Counted from the first letter of the stretch, positions 1-6,580 are shown. The stretch is DNA of 26,931 nucleotides from Thermoplasmata archaeon (GCA_021797525.1 JAJZZQ010000086.1:1-26931); one strand, 5' to 3'. Notes: generated by a model from the letters alone, not told the origin. Program-made: numbers and translations.

Positions 1-582
1 TGCGTATTTGTATACTTCCCCTTCACGCACTCCAGGCACAAATATTTCCCACACCCCAGAATCCTTAATGTTAGTCATTGGGTGTGCTCCGTGCATCCAG
101 TGGTTGAAATTACCTATTACAGAAACAGAAACTGCGTTGGGTGCCCAAACTGTAAATCTTGTCCCCTCAATCCCATCTCTCGATTCCATATGTGCTCCGA
201 ATGTATTGTAGGCCTCCTGCAGCTCTCCCTTCTTGAAAAGGTATATTTCAAAGTCGCCAGTTTTGGCTTTAAAGAAATATGGATCATATCTTCTTTCCAC
301 ATACCCTGATGAATCACTGAAGCATAGAAGATATGGACTGGATACATCCTCATAGTCAACGGTGCATTCAAAAAGTGGGTCATTTGTGGGATTCTCCATT
401 TTCATTACAATTTTACCGTCAGAGTTTTCTATCCATGCCTCCTTTGCCCTTGGAAGATAAGATCTTATTATATAAGATCCGGAGCCTAATGGATGTGGCC
501 CAAGGAGTTTCTCCGGATGGCTCTCATTGAATTCCATAACACTCAGTGTCAGCTCACTGAGATTTCTTTCATATTCTCCCAA
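1..582 (-). CDS. glgB: 1,4-alpha-glucan (glycogen) branching enzyme, N-terminal part, cut by window edge
   Basis: Only the first 194 codons are present; the frame is open to base 1. The enzyme makes alpha-1,6 branches in glycogen (GH13 family, cytosolic). The visible part covers the two N-terminal beta-sandwich (CBM48-like) modules, not the catalytic barrel. Characteristic stretches are YNTFGAH at about residue 125, FTVWAPNA at about 143 and GNFNHWM at about 157, which align by eye with the E. coli GlgB segment before its catalytic domain. I chose TTG at 582 because GAGGTG lies 5 nt upstream and a stop (592-594) lies just before it; ATG at 537 is the alternative and has no clear ribosome site. 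A TATA box at 644-652 puts the transcript start near 620, leaving a leader of about 40 nt. The family call is firm; the exact start is less so. Confidence 0.88.
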   Translation of the reverse strand, partial: MGEYERNLSELTLSVMEFNESHPEKLLGPHPLGSGSYIIRSYLPRAKEAWIENSDGKIVMKMENPTNDPLFECTVDYEDVSSPYLLCFSDSSGYVERRYDPYFFKAKTGDFEIYLFKKGELQEAYNTFGAHMESRDGIEGTRFTVWAPNAVSVSVIGNFNHWMHGAHPMTNIKDSGVWEIFVPGVREGEVYKYA

Positions 583-643
583 AACAGCACCTCATATGTC
601 CCATTAACATTCCGTTTAATAGTGTATAATCATTTCCTTATCT

Positions 644-652
644 TATTTATAA
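644..652 (-). promoter_or_regulatory. TATA box for glgB
   Basis: On the minus strand the bases read TTATAAATA. About 25 nt downstream transcription would begin near 620, some 40 nt before the TTG start, which leaves room for the GAGGTG ribosome site seen there. Confidence 0.5.
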
Positions 653-741
653 TTAGACGTGGGACATCTATATTGATGTTAGTACAGAAACAACTGGAAA
701 TTTGCTTTGCAGGTTCTTATACCCAAAAACCAGGTCTGTTT

Positions 742-768
742 ATAAAATGATAATTTTATCGGATAAAA
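742..768. repeat. Cluster of nested AT-rich inverted repeats between the unknown operon and glgB
   Basis: ATAAAAT (742-748) is followed after GATA by its complement ATTTTAT (753-759). The overlapping TTTTATC (754-760) is again mirrored, after one base, by GATAAAA (762-768). This gives three alternating palindromic half-sites in 27 bp. It lies downstream of the operon that ends at 813 and about 90 bp upstream of the glgB TATA box, so it could be an operator or a termination region. Chance is possible in such AT-rich DNA. Confidence 0.3.
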
Positions 769-812
769 ATCAACGGCAAATTTTTCTCAAATTTTCTCAT
801 GTGAAAGAATTC

Positions 813-1706
813 CTACTCAAACCCTTTTATTAAGGACACTGAAATTGATTTTTCTGAGTCACATTCAAGAAAAGGTCGCAATGTCCTGTTTAGGGTTCCA
901 GAAAAATCAGACGGAATAAGAAAATCAAAAAATATCCCTTCTGTTGAGACAGAATATTTTGTCCCGATCATAGGGATCATGTTTTCCATAATGGTAAGGT
1001 TCAGTTTCCTCAAAATGCCGTTTATTTTGAGCTCTTCGCTAAACAGATCCCTGTAATTAGTTGAATCTTCTAAATTACAATTATATTCCGGATAAACCGT
1101 GATCTTTGGTACCCCATCGGTCGAATTATATTTAAGGAAAGCCTCAAGGCCAATGGGAAGAGACTGAAAATTATTCTTGTTTTCTGTTGGAATTATTAGA
1201 CGGTATCTTTTGAGGTGGTGCTCAGCATTTATGGACGGCAACTCGTCATGGGCAAGATTTATTCCGGCAAATGATTGGGGGAAAATTTCTGCAAAATCAA
1301 ACTTCAACATGCTCATCAAGAAATCTGAAATTGCATTGATATCATGTTTTCTGAACAGGATCTGCTGAAAAAGTAATCCTTTTTTGAAATACTGCAACTC
1401 CAGAACAGCAGAATCGATGGCAAATATGAATCCTAAGTCAAAATATCTCTGAAATTCCTCATCAGATGACTTTATGAGGTAATTGGAACCATCTTTTCTT
1501 ATATTGGATCTATTTAACATTATGGACCCTTCCTTTGTTTTCACCTGTTTTTCCATTACGTAGGTGAAGATCAATTTGTCCGGGCCAAAATACGTGATTA
1601 CCGGGAACCGGGAATCCCCTCTTGATGTGAGTTTGAGAGCTGGAGACTTAACTTCGTATGCGATTGTGCATCTCATTGTGTCGGGAGATTGCGTTGATAT
1701 ATCCAA
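813..1706 (-). CDS. Hypothetical protein, 297 aa, last gene of a three-gene operon
   Basis: I do not recognise a family. The protein is soluble-looking: no signal peptide, no membrane segment and no obvious metal or nucleotide motif. It has mixed alpha/beta character with many phenylalanine, leucine and isoleucine residues and few cysteines (one near YPEYNCN, one near the C-terminus). The start is TTG at 1706, 4 nt after the stop of the upstream pseudo-protease gene (1711-2703), with a GAGG ribosome-site-like stretch in that gene's last codons; the two are therefore surely cotranscribed and probably translationally coupled. Its partner is a degenerate trypsin-fold protein, so a role as binding partner or effector is possible, but that is inference from position only. 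Confidence 0.75.
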   Translation of the reverse strand: MDISTQSPDTMRCTIAYEVKSPALKLTSRGDSRFPVITYFGPDKLIFTYVMEKQVKTKEGSIMLNRSNIRKDGSNYLIKSSDEEFQRYFDLGFIFAIDSAVLELQYFKKGLLFQQILFRKHDINAISDFLMSMLKFDFAEIFPQSFAGINLAHDELPSINAEHHLKRYRLIIPTENKNNFQSLPIGLEAFLKYNSTDGVPKITVYPEYNCNLEDSTNYRDLFSEELKINGILRKLNLTIMENMIPMIGTKYSVSTEGIFFDFLIPSDFSGTLNRTLRPFLECDSEKSISVSLIKGFE

Positions 1707-1710
1707 TTCA

Positions 1711-2703
1711 TCAATCCTCTACCGGAAGATCGTCAAAACAGTTTGGATCTGATATTCCAAGCCTTTCAAAAGCAGATTCGCCATCACAGCAAAGGGCCAT
1801 TCCCTTATAAGATTGAACAAGAATTCCAACGAAGTTGTTTCTTCCGTCTATTATGAAAGAGCCTTCGTCCCCGTAGGAGCAGAATTCAGACTCACTGGCA
1901 GCAACAAGAAACTGATCAACCATAAGAACAAGGTTTGGTTCTCTATATATGAGAAATGAAACATCCGTGGCTATAACCCTTCCTTCTGTGTAAGATGTGA
2001 CCTTTCCGGATTTTCTGACATTCATTCCTATAGTTGCTTTTTTGAATCCAGTTGGTCTCCCAATATCCTTTATCCTTGCTGTGCAGTTAATGTGCCCATA
2101 CACCTGAGCCAGTGCTGCATCCACATGATTTCTGCTTATTCCATTAGGGCGAATTGCACTGTCCAGTTTTCCTATTATGTTAAGTTTCCTGTTATTGTCT
2201 TCAGCAGATGGCTGGGAAATTTCATCATGGATCTTAGAACCAGGCGGTCCCAGAACAGAACTCGTTGAAACAATGTACTTTCTGTCATATTGCTTTACAA
2301 TGCAACCAAGTGTCCCACTGGTATCAAAAGGCACATTTCCAATAGAAATACCTCCTTGAATTATGAAATTCTGATCAGGGGTAGTTCTTATGGGTTCCTT
2401 AGGCCTTATAAAATCAGAAATTATAGGGTAAAGGCTCATTCCTATTTCTGCAGCAGAAAATTCTCCTCTAAGCGGCTCAATGAGCTCCCGATTATCAATG
2501 AAAATATACCAGAAAAATTCAGGGTTTTCAAAACCCAGTCCGAAACCATTAAAACCAGGAAAATTAGGCATAATTCTGTTCAGTAGCTCCTTGGCCCGAT
2601 CTATCCTCTCATTTGCACATGAGAGATCGAACTCATGCCCGCCCATTAGGCAGGATTCGCCCTCAATTTTCTTCTCACAGTTCCAGCAGTATGCCAATTG
2701 CAA
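1711..2703 (-). CDS. Trypsin-fold protein with degenerate catalytic triad and Cys-rich N-terminus
   Basis: 330 aa. Residues 1-30 carry a putative zinc-binding patch (CWNC at 6-9, then C18, H23, C29). Residues about 120-315 follow the layout of Nal1-like/trypsin-like peptidases: a GTLGCIV strand (130-136), the strand that normally ends in the catalytic histidine, HVDAAL (193-198) holding the family aspartate (D195), IGMNVRKSGKVT (225-236), and GDEGSFIID (278-286). The usual histidine position (…S-N-N-H-V-L in relatives) reads S-T-S-S-V-L here, so it is Ser149, and the usual GDSGS nucleophile position is Glu280. The fold seems kept while activity is lost, suggesting a binding or scaffold role. 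No signal peptide, so cytosolic. The start is TTG at 2703 (TTG 2697 possible), 24 nt after the upstream 94-aa gene. The fold is inferred by motif reading. Confidence 0.75.
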   Translation of the reverse strand: MQLAYCWNCEKKIEGESCLMGGHEFDLSCANERIDRAKELLNRIMPNFPGFNGFGLGFENPEFFWYIFIDNRELIEPLRGEFSAAEIGMSLYPIISDFIRPKEPIRTTPDQNFIIQGGISIGNVPFDTSGTLGCIVKQYDRKYIVSTSSVLGPPGSKIHDEISQPSAEDNNRKLNIIGKLDSAIRPNGISRNHVDAALAQVYGHINCTARIKDIGRPTGFKKATIGMNVRKSGKVTSYTEGRVIATDVSFLIYREPNLVLMVDQFLVAASESEFCSYGDEGSFIIDGRNNFVGILVQSYKGMALCCDGESAFERLGISDPNCFDDLPVED

Positions 2704-2727
2704 TCACATAATTCCAGTTTAGATTAA

Positions 2728-3012
2728 TTAGATTCTGTCAGCCAGCTTCACGAAATTTTTCACGTCTCCATACTCTATTGAAATGCAGTCCCATTCTGAA
2801 AGTCGAAGATTCAATCTGCGATTGCTATTCTTTACTACCTCCCCTATTAACGGCGAAGAAATAAGCTTCAACGGACCGCCTCCTGTTTCTGAGCAAGGTA
2901 CTCCAACTGAATCTATTTCATCACCAAGTTCCGTGAGAAAAGGAAAAATCATAATTCTCTTTCCAACAACGAGGCCCTCTAATCCGCTGTCTATCTGTTT
3001 CGGATCCCTCAT
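2728..3012 (-). CDS. Hypothetical protein, 94 aa, first gene of the operon
   Basis: No recognisable family. The protein looks beta-rich and soluble, with a Gly-rich turn (SETGGGPLKL) in the middle and no membrane segment. ATG at 3012 is preferred over the in-frame TTG at 3033, because a TATA box centred at 3040 lies 28 bp upstream, which would make the mRNA leaderless. The gene is followed after 24 nt by the pseudo-protease gene and then by the 297-aa gene, so it is the promoter-proximal member of a three-gene unit. It may be a small subunit of whatever complex the other two form. Its reality rests on operon position and an intact frame rather than on homology. Confidence 0.62.
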   Translation of the reverse strand: MRDPKQIDSGLEGLVVGKRIMIFPFLTELGDEIDSVGVPCSETGGGPLKLISSPLIGEVVKNSNRRLNLRLSEWDCISIEYGDVKNFVKLADRI

Positions 3013-3035
3013 TTTTGCCAAGTATGTTATCAAAG

Positions 3036-3044
3036 ATTATAAAA
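3036..3044 (-). promoter_or_regulatory. TATA box for the three-gene operon 3012-813
   Basis: The minus strand reads TTTTATAAT, centred 28 bp before ATG 3012. The spacing fits a leaderless transcript, the mode that several genes in this window seem to use. No second promoter is evident inside the operon. Confidence 0.5.
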
Positions 3045-3547
3045 GTTGCTAACCTGATAATATAAAATACTTTACTATTCATCATTTTTTATTCAAATGT
3101 AAAAAGATTGTTAATAATGTATCTATTAAGGTTTCATTTCGACTATTTACGAAATTATATCTACTTAATCTATTCGAAAAATTATGAAAATAGTAAACAT
3201 CCATTCCAATAATAATTTATTTTTGGTACATAATTTTTAACGTACGTTATATGAAACGACACTTTAAATACTTATTTATATATATTTTAGTGAAATTACA
3301 CTTCTGAAGTAAGTCATATTTGCTAGATTGTTGCGGTCATTCATATAAATATAAAGGTTGTGAAAATTAGTATGGCGAGTGAATATTCAAATTTCTTCTC
3401 CATAATCCAGTGCAATATGTTTAAAGTCTGCTATATGTGGTTTTAAAAGCAAGAATAAACACTCACTTGAAGAACATGTATTCATTTCTTGAGAAAATTC
3501 TGTATATCAATAAATCAGTACCTTTAGAAATAATGCAACTGAAAATA
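3045..3547. other. AT-rich gene-poor stretch between the unknown operon and tRNA-Leu
   Basis: About 500 bp of strongly AT-rich DNA with no convincing gene. It contains a perfect 12-bp palindrome, TAACGTACGTTA (3238-3249), a TATA-like run near 3284-3292, and a 24-codon frame from ATG 3372 placed about 25 bp after another TATA-like element (CATATAAATATAAAGG, 3341-3356). That short frame (stop at 3444-3446) is not supported by anything else. I see no CRISPR repeats, no insertion-sequence ends and no second copy of the tRNA 3' end. Confidence 0.6.
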
Positions 3548-3632
3548 TGCGAGGGATGGGATTTGAACCCACGAACTCCTACGAGACAGAATCTTAAGTC
3601 CTGCACAGTTGGCCAGGCTTTGTTACCCTCGC
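3548..3632 (-). tRNA. tRNA-Leu (anticodon UAA)
   Basis: On the minus strand the acceptor arm GCGAGGG pairs perfectly with CCCTCGC, followed by discriminator A at 3548. The anticodon loop is CTTAAGA, giving anticodon UAA, on a five-pair stem with one G-U. A long variable arm with a CTC/GAG stem marks a class II (Leu/Ser type) tRNA, and the T arm GTGGG-TTCAAAT-CCCAT is standard. CCA is not encoded and there is no intron. The molecule reads UUA leucine codons. A TATA-like TTTTTAATATATT (3668-3656, minus) is correctly placed about 26 bp before the 5' end. Confidence 0.95.
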
Positions 3633-3655
3633 AATTGATTGGCTTATACGCCAGG

Positions 3656-3668
3656 AATATATTAAAAA
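3656..3668 (-). promoter_or_regulatory. TATA box for tRNA-Leu
   Basis: Read on the minus strand this is TTTTTAATATATT. Its centre is roughly 26-29 bp before the tRNA 5' end at 3632, the normal archaeal distance. Confidence 0.5.
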
Positions 3669-4215
3669 TGCTGATATTCGGGATATGATATTGGTATATC
3701 CTGTCTTGGGAAGTGAAGTAGTGAGAATATCTTAATTACTGCGATGTATATATTTCTTGCAATAAGTTTATTTATCTTTATTACAAATCAAGCATCTGAA
3801 CAGTTTGTCCAACCCTGGAAAAAAGGTTTTAAAAACGATTCTGAATTATTATTCATTGCAAAAGAATACAAAAAGACCGAAGATGGAACACAACTAGCTG
3901 TAAGAACGGGAACCGGTTTTGGGAGCCTATGAAAAATAGAACCAATACAAAGTTAGGAAAAAACCTGATGCAAATTGAACTGCATCGACTATGAAACTCA
4001 TATCTTAAGTCACTATATAGTGAGGTTTTATTGAACAGAAAAAGCAACTTCGTAAAATTTAATGAGCAATACAATAATAGTAAGAGATTGTTAATTCTAT
4101 CAGATTCTAAACCCTAACTATCTAGTGTAATGTGCAAATATAAAAAAAATATGAGTATTTATTGTTTAAAATCGAAATAAAGATTGAAACTTCGAATAAA
4201 CAGACCACTTCTATC
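3669..4215. other. AT-rich stretch without a convincing gene; possible gene remnant
   Basis: About 550 bp separating tRNA-Leu from the next gene. A 62-codon frame at 3744-3932 (+) begins with a hydrophobic run and continues into a charged part ending RTGTGFGSL. A short frame then continues in another register from ATG 3930. The join of a plausible coding-like segment (about 3790-3990) to an unrelated AT-rich leader could be a decayed gene, but I cannot name it and do not call it a CDS. A perfect 14-bp palindrome, TCACTATATAGTGA, lies at 4010-4023. Nothing else is visible. Confidence 0.45.
4010..4023. repeat. Perfect 14-bp palindrome
   Basis: TCACTATATAGTGA reads the same on both strands. It sits in non-coding DNA about 200 bp upstream of the 4216-4226 TATA box. 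A protein-binding operator is possible; no neighbour proves it. Confidence 0.35.
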
Positions 4216-4226
4216 TTTTTATATAA
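4216..4226 (+). promoter_or_regulatory. TATA box for the 92-aa protein gene
   Basis: TTTTTATATAA, centred about 23 bp before ATG 4244. The spacing is slightly short for a strictly leaderless start there, and also compatible with a very short leader to ATG 4262. Confidence 0.5.
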
Positions 4227-4243
4227 CTCAGGAATCGGTATCA

Positions 4244-4522
4244 ATGATTCCTCAGGGTGGTATGCCGGATAAAGGTGAACTCGTAGGTTTTGAATTAGAA
4301 GAAGAGCCAAAATGGATCACCGTAAAGCTGGAGGATGGGTCGGTTATACAGATAAAAATGGAAATAGTAGCGATAATGAAGGGTGGAAATGATCCCAATA
4401 CCGGGCTTCCGCTCTATATGGTACAGGCGACAAACATAATCAGAATGAACAAGGTGCCAAAGGAACTGATTCGGAAAGGGCAGCCTTACGACGAGAATAA
4501 AGGCCAATCACTCTACAGATGA
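4244..4522 (+). CDS. Small hypothetical protein, 92 aa
   Basis: A soluble, strongly beta-patterned protein: alternating strands such as ELVGFELEEE, WITVKLEDGSVIQIKMEIVAI and PLYMVQATNIIRM, then a basic tail (KVPKELIRKG). The strand order with a Leu-Glu-Asp-Gly turn recalls small Sm- or OB-like barrels, but I cannot assign a family. I prefer ATG 4244 because it lies near the expected distance from the TATA box; the frame is open further up to 4184, but that region includes the promoter. ATG 4262 is a second candidate. The gene stands alone, with the Lrp-type regulator beginning 135 bp later on the same strand. Confidence 0.72.
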   Translation: MIPQGGMPDKGELVGFELEEEPKWITVKLEDGSVIQIKMEIVAIMKGGNDPNTGLPLYMVQATNIIRMNKVPKELIRKGQPYDENKGQSLYR

Positions 4523-4657
4523 TTTGTTTTCCAAATCTCTGGCATAATGTATGTTACAGAAAGAAGTGCAGTCCTTTTAATCAATTAAGCTCCTTTCCTT
4601 TGATATTTACATTTAACTGTCTGGAAAAGTAGATTAAACCGGGAGTTATAGGATACC

Positions 4658-5050
4658 GTGGACGAGATTGACTGGAAGATCATCCAGAATCTGAGAATGA
4701 ATTCCAGAATATCGAATTCTGAGCTCGGACGGCGGTTGAATCTTTCTGAGGGGGCAATTCGCAAGAGAATCAAGATCCTCCAGGAAAACAACATTATTAA
4801 GCAGTTTACAATAGTTTCAAAAAACGACGGCATAGAAGCCATAGTGTTTGTTAGAATAGATCCAAAAAAGAGTCAATATATTAAGGAATACTTCCTCAGA
4901 AGATTCGAGGAGATATATGAATTTTCAGGCAAATTCGATATAGCGCTTCACTTCCATTGCAAATCAATGGAAGAGCTGAACGAGAAAGTCGATAGTCTTA
5001 GAGAAATAGATGGTGTCCGCAGCACAGATACGCTGATCAGGATGAGTTAG
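4658..5050 (+). CDS. Lrp/AsnC-family transcriptional regulator
   Basis: 130 aa, slightly shorter than the usual 140-155. Residues about 3-45 form the winged helix-turn-helix: DWKIIQNLRMNSRISNSELG, then LNLSEGAIRKRIKILQENNII with the recognition helix around SEGAIRKRI. Residues about 55-130 form the RAM/ligand-binding domain (IEAIVFVRIDP, FDIALHFHCKSMEELNEKVDSL, GVRSTDTLIRM). Family members are dimers or octamers that sense amino acids and often control amino-acid metabolism and their own gene. The start is GTG at 4658. The transcript start is unclear: a TATA-like GATTAAA at 4632-4638 suggests a near-leaderless mRNA, while TTTACATTTA (4605-4614) would leave a short leader containing GGGAG. The target is unknown; a palindrome at 5102-5114 before alba is one candidate. 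Confidence 0.88.
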   Translation: MDEIDWKIIQNLRMNSRISNSELGRRLNLSEGAIRKRIKILQENNIIKQFTIVSKNDGIEAIVFVRIDPKKSQYIKEYFLRRFEEIYEFSGKFDIALHFHCKSMEELNEKVDSLREIDGVRSTDTLIRMS

Positions 5051-5101
5051 CCATTTTACATTAACTCTCACACAAAACAAAATTCCTTTAGAGAATATTG
5101 G

Positions 5102-5114
5102 AGATATAATATCT
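5102..5114. promoter_or_regulatory. 13-bp palindrome upstream of alba, possible operator
   Basis: AGATAT-A-ATATCT, a perfect inverted repeat about 27 bp before the alba TATA box and 52 bp after the Lrp-type gene. Lrp/AsnC regulators bind short palindromes of this size, so it might be a site for the neighbouring regulator. This is a positional inference only. Confidence 0.3.
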
Positions 5115-5140
5115 ATCCGCCATAAATTAGAGAGTAATTG

Positions 5141-5147
5141 TTAAATA
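5141..5147 (+). promoter_or_regulatory. TATA box for alba
   Basis: TTAAATA within TTGTTAAATAGTAAA. Transcription is predicted around 5170, giving a leader of under 10 nt before ATG 5179. Confidence 0.45.
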
Positions 5148-5178
5148 GTAAAGTCCAATTGGAAAATAAGGGATTACA

Positions 5179-5448
5179 ATGGCTGAAGAAAACATTATCT
5201 TCGTTGGCAAAAAACCTACTATGAATTACGTACTGGCTGTTGTGACACAGTTCAACAGCAACGTTGACAGGATTGTCATAAAAGCAAGGGGGAAAGCTAT
5301 CAGCAAAGCTGTAGATATAGCAGAGATTACCAGGCATAAATTCATTCATGAAGCCAAGTATGACTCTATTAAGGTGGCAACAGAGACACTCCAGGGTGAG
5401 AGGGGAGAATCCAACGTTTCCTCAATAGAAATAACTCTGACACGATGA
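5179..5448 (+). CDS. alba: Alba chromatin / nucleic-acid-binding protein
   Basis: 89 aa, the standard length. Alba dimers coat DNA and RNA in most archaea. The sequence follows the family closely: NIIFVGKKPTMNYVLAVVTQF (residues 5-25) holds the lysine pair that contacts DNA and is the acetylation target in Sulfolobus Alba. KARGKAISKAVDIAEITR (about 41-58) is the second basic surface and helix, and SSIEITL closes the sheet. Start ATG 5179 is shortly after the predicted transcript start. The gene appears monocistronic: a 9-bp inverted repeat begins at its stop codon, and the next gene has its own promoter. Chromatin dose may be tied to the Lrp-type regulator next door, but nothing proves this. 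Confidence 0.96.
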   Translation: MAEENIIFVGKKPTMNYVLAVVTQFNSNVDRIVIKARGKAISKAVDIAEITRHKFIHEAKYDSIKVATETLQGERGESNVSSIEITLTR

Positions 5449-5482
5449 TTTTATCACGTTTTAAATCCCATTTTGATAAAAT
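5448..5482 (+). terminator. Hairpin after alba
   Basis: ATTTTATCA (5448-5456) and TGATAAAAT (5474-5482) form a 9-bp stem around a 17-nt loop that itself contains a T-run. It begins on the last base of the alba stop codon. The stem is AT-rich, so stability is modest. Confidence 0.45.
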
Positions 5483-5540
5483 TTCCATTTCATAATTTCA
5501 GATTCTGAACAAGAGGTATCCTGTTAAGATTTTTTTCAAA

Positions 5541-5550
5541 AATAATTAAA
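5541..5550 (+). promoter_or_regulatory. TATA box for the prenyl diphosphate synthase gene
   Basis: AATAATTAAA, centred about 24 bp before ATG 5570, consistent with a leaderless mRNA. Confidence 0.45.
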
Positions 5551-5569
5551 TGCATAGTTAAAATTCTGA

Positions 5570-6565
5570 ATGGAAAGTGAGCTGATGAAGGATTATTATG
5601 AATGGGGTTCAGGACTTGGCCGAAAAGTATCCGAGGTCAATTCCAGGCTTTTGGAATCTATACAGTCGGACCAGGAGGATCTCTTTTCAATGTCCAGATA
5701 CACCATTGAGGCCGGGGGGAAAAGGTTCAGACCCCTGCTCACAATTCTTGCCTATCAGATAAGTACCGACGCCGATTACAGGAACATCCTCGATCTGGCA
5801 GCGGGCTATGAGCTTATCCATACGGCAAGCCTGCTTCATGATGATATTATTGATAAGGCCGCCACAAGGAGGGGAAGACCCACCTTAAACAGCATATATG
5901 GAATTGACAATGCAATAGTGGTGGGAGATTATCTTTTTGCAAAGGCATATGAATTGGGTTCAAGATACGGCCCCGCGGTATCAAAAATTATGGCCGATGC
6001 CTCAAGCAGGCTTGCAGAGGGTCAGATACTTGAGTCTGTCAACCTAGGCAACATGGACCTTCGAGAGGATACTTATCTGCAGATAATTAGCAACAAGACT
6101 GCGAAATTCTTCGAAGCTTGCGCCCTGGGAGCCACGGTTGCCTCAGGTGCCCCTGTTGAGGTAAGGGAAAGCCTGCAGAATTTCTCATATAACCTTGGAA
6201 TGGCGTTTCAGGTTACTGACGATATACTGGATGTCATTGGTGACCCAAATAAGATGGGAAAACCAGTTTTTACGGACCTGAAGCATAGCGCCATAACAAT
6301 TCCATTCATTCATGCACTTGCAAATATCAATGCTCAGGAAAGAGCGGAATTTGTGCGTCTAATGGAAAACCCCTCCGATCAGGATAATGATAAAAGAATA
6401 AAGGAAATAATAGTAACATCCGGATCCCTTGATTATTCATTTTCCATAGCAAAATCATTTACGGAATCAGCACTAAATTCAATTAAAGGAACACGAAGAA
6501 CACCGGACCTGGATCTTCTAATAGAACTTGCAATGATGGTGGTTCAGAGAATACAGGAAATATGA
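5570..6565 (+). CDS. trans-Polyprenyl diphosphate synthase (GGPP or longer chain)
   Basis: 331 aa, normal family length. It condenses isopentenyl diphosphate with allylic diphosphates to build the isoprenoid chains of archaeal lipids or respiratory quinones. GGKRFRP lies at 49-55, the first Asp-rich motif DDIID at 91-95, and the second motif DDILD at 217-221 followed by GDPNKMGKP. The residues 5 and 4 before the first motif are Ala86 and Ser87 (HTASLLHDD). Short-chain archaeal GGPP synthases usually carry a bulky aromatic near there, while small residues are typical of hexa- to octaprenyl synthases, so a long product such as a menaquinone tail is possible. ATG 5570 fits the TATA box; ATG 5585 follows GTGAG and is an alternative. 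It is probably transcribed alone. Confidence 0.92.
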   Translation: MESELMKDYYEWGSGLGRKVSEVNSRLLESIQSDQEDLFSMSRYTIEAGGKRFRPLLTILAYQISTDADYRNILDLAAGYELIHTASLLHDDIIDKAATRRGRPTLNSIYGIDNAIVVGDYLFAKAYELGSRYGPAVSKIMADASSRLAEGQILESVNLGNMDLREDTYLQIISNKTAKFFEACALGATVASGAPVEVRESLQNFSYNLGMAFQVTDDILDVIGDPNKMGKPVFTDLKHSAITIPFIHALANINAQERAEFVRLMENPSDQDNDKRIKEIIVTSGSLDYSFSIAKSFTESALNSIKGTRRTPDLDLLIELAMMVVQRIQEI

Positions 6566-6580
6566 TCCGTTTTCCCAAAA

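Noticed and set aside
3045..3547. AT-rich stretch as replication origin
   Set aside because: No cdc6/orc1 gene nearby and no repeated origin-box motif recognised; AT-richness alone is not enough.
3548..3632. tRNA-Leu as the attachment site of an integrated element
   Set aside because: No integrase gene and no second copy of the tRNA 3' end was seen in the window.
3744..3932. 62-codon plus-strand frame as a real gene
   Set aside because: No family, broken continuation in another frame, no clear promoter; kept only as a possible remnant.
3045..4215. CRISPR array
   Set aside because: No regularly spaced repeats found.
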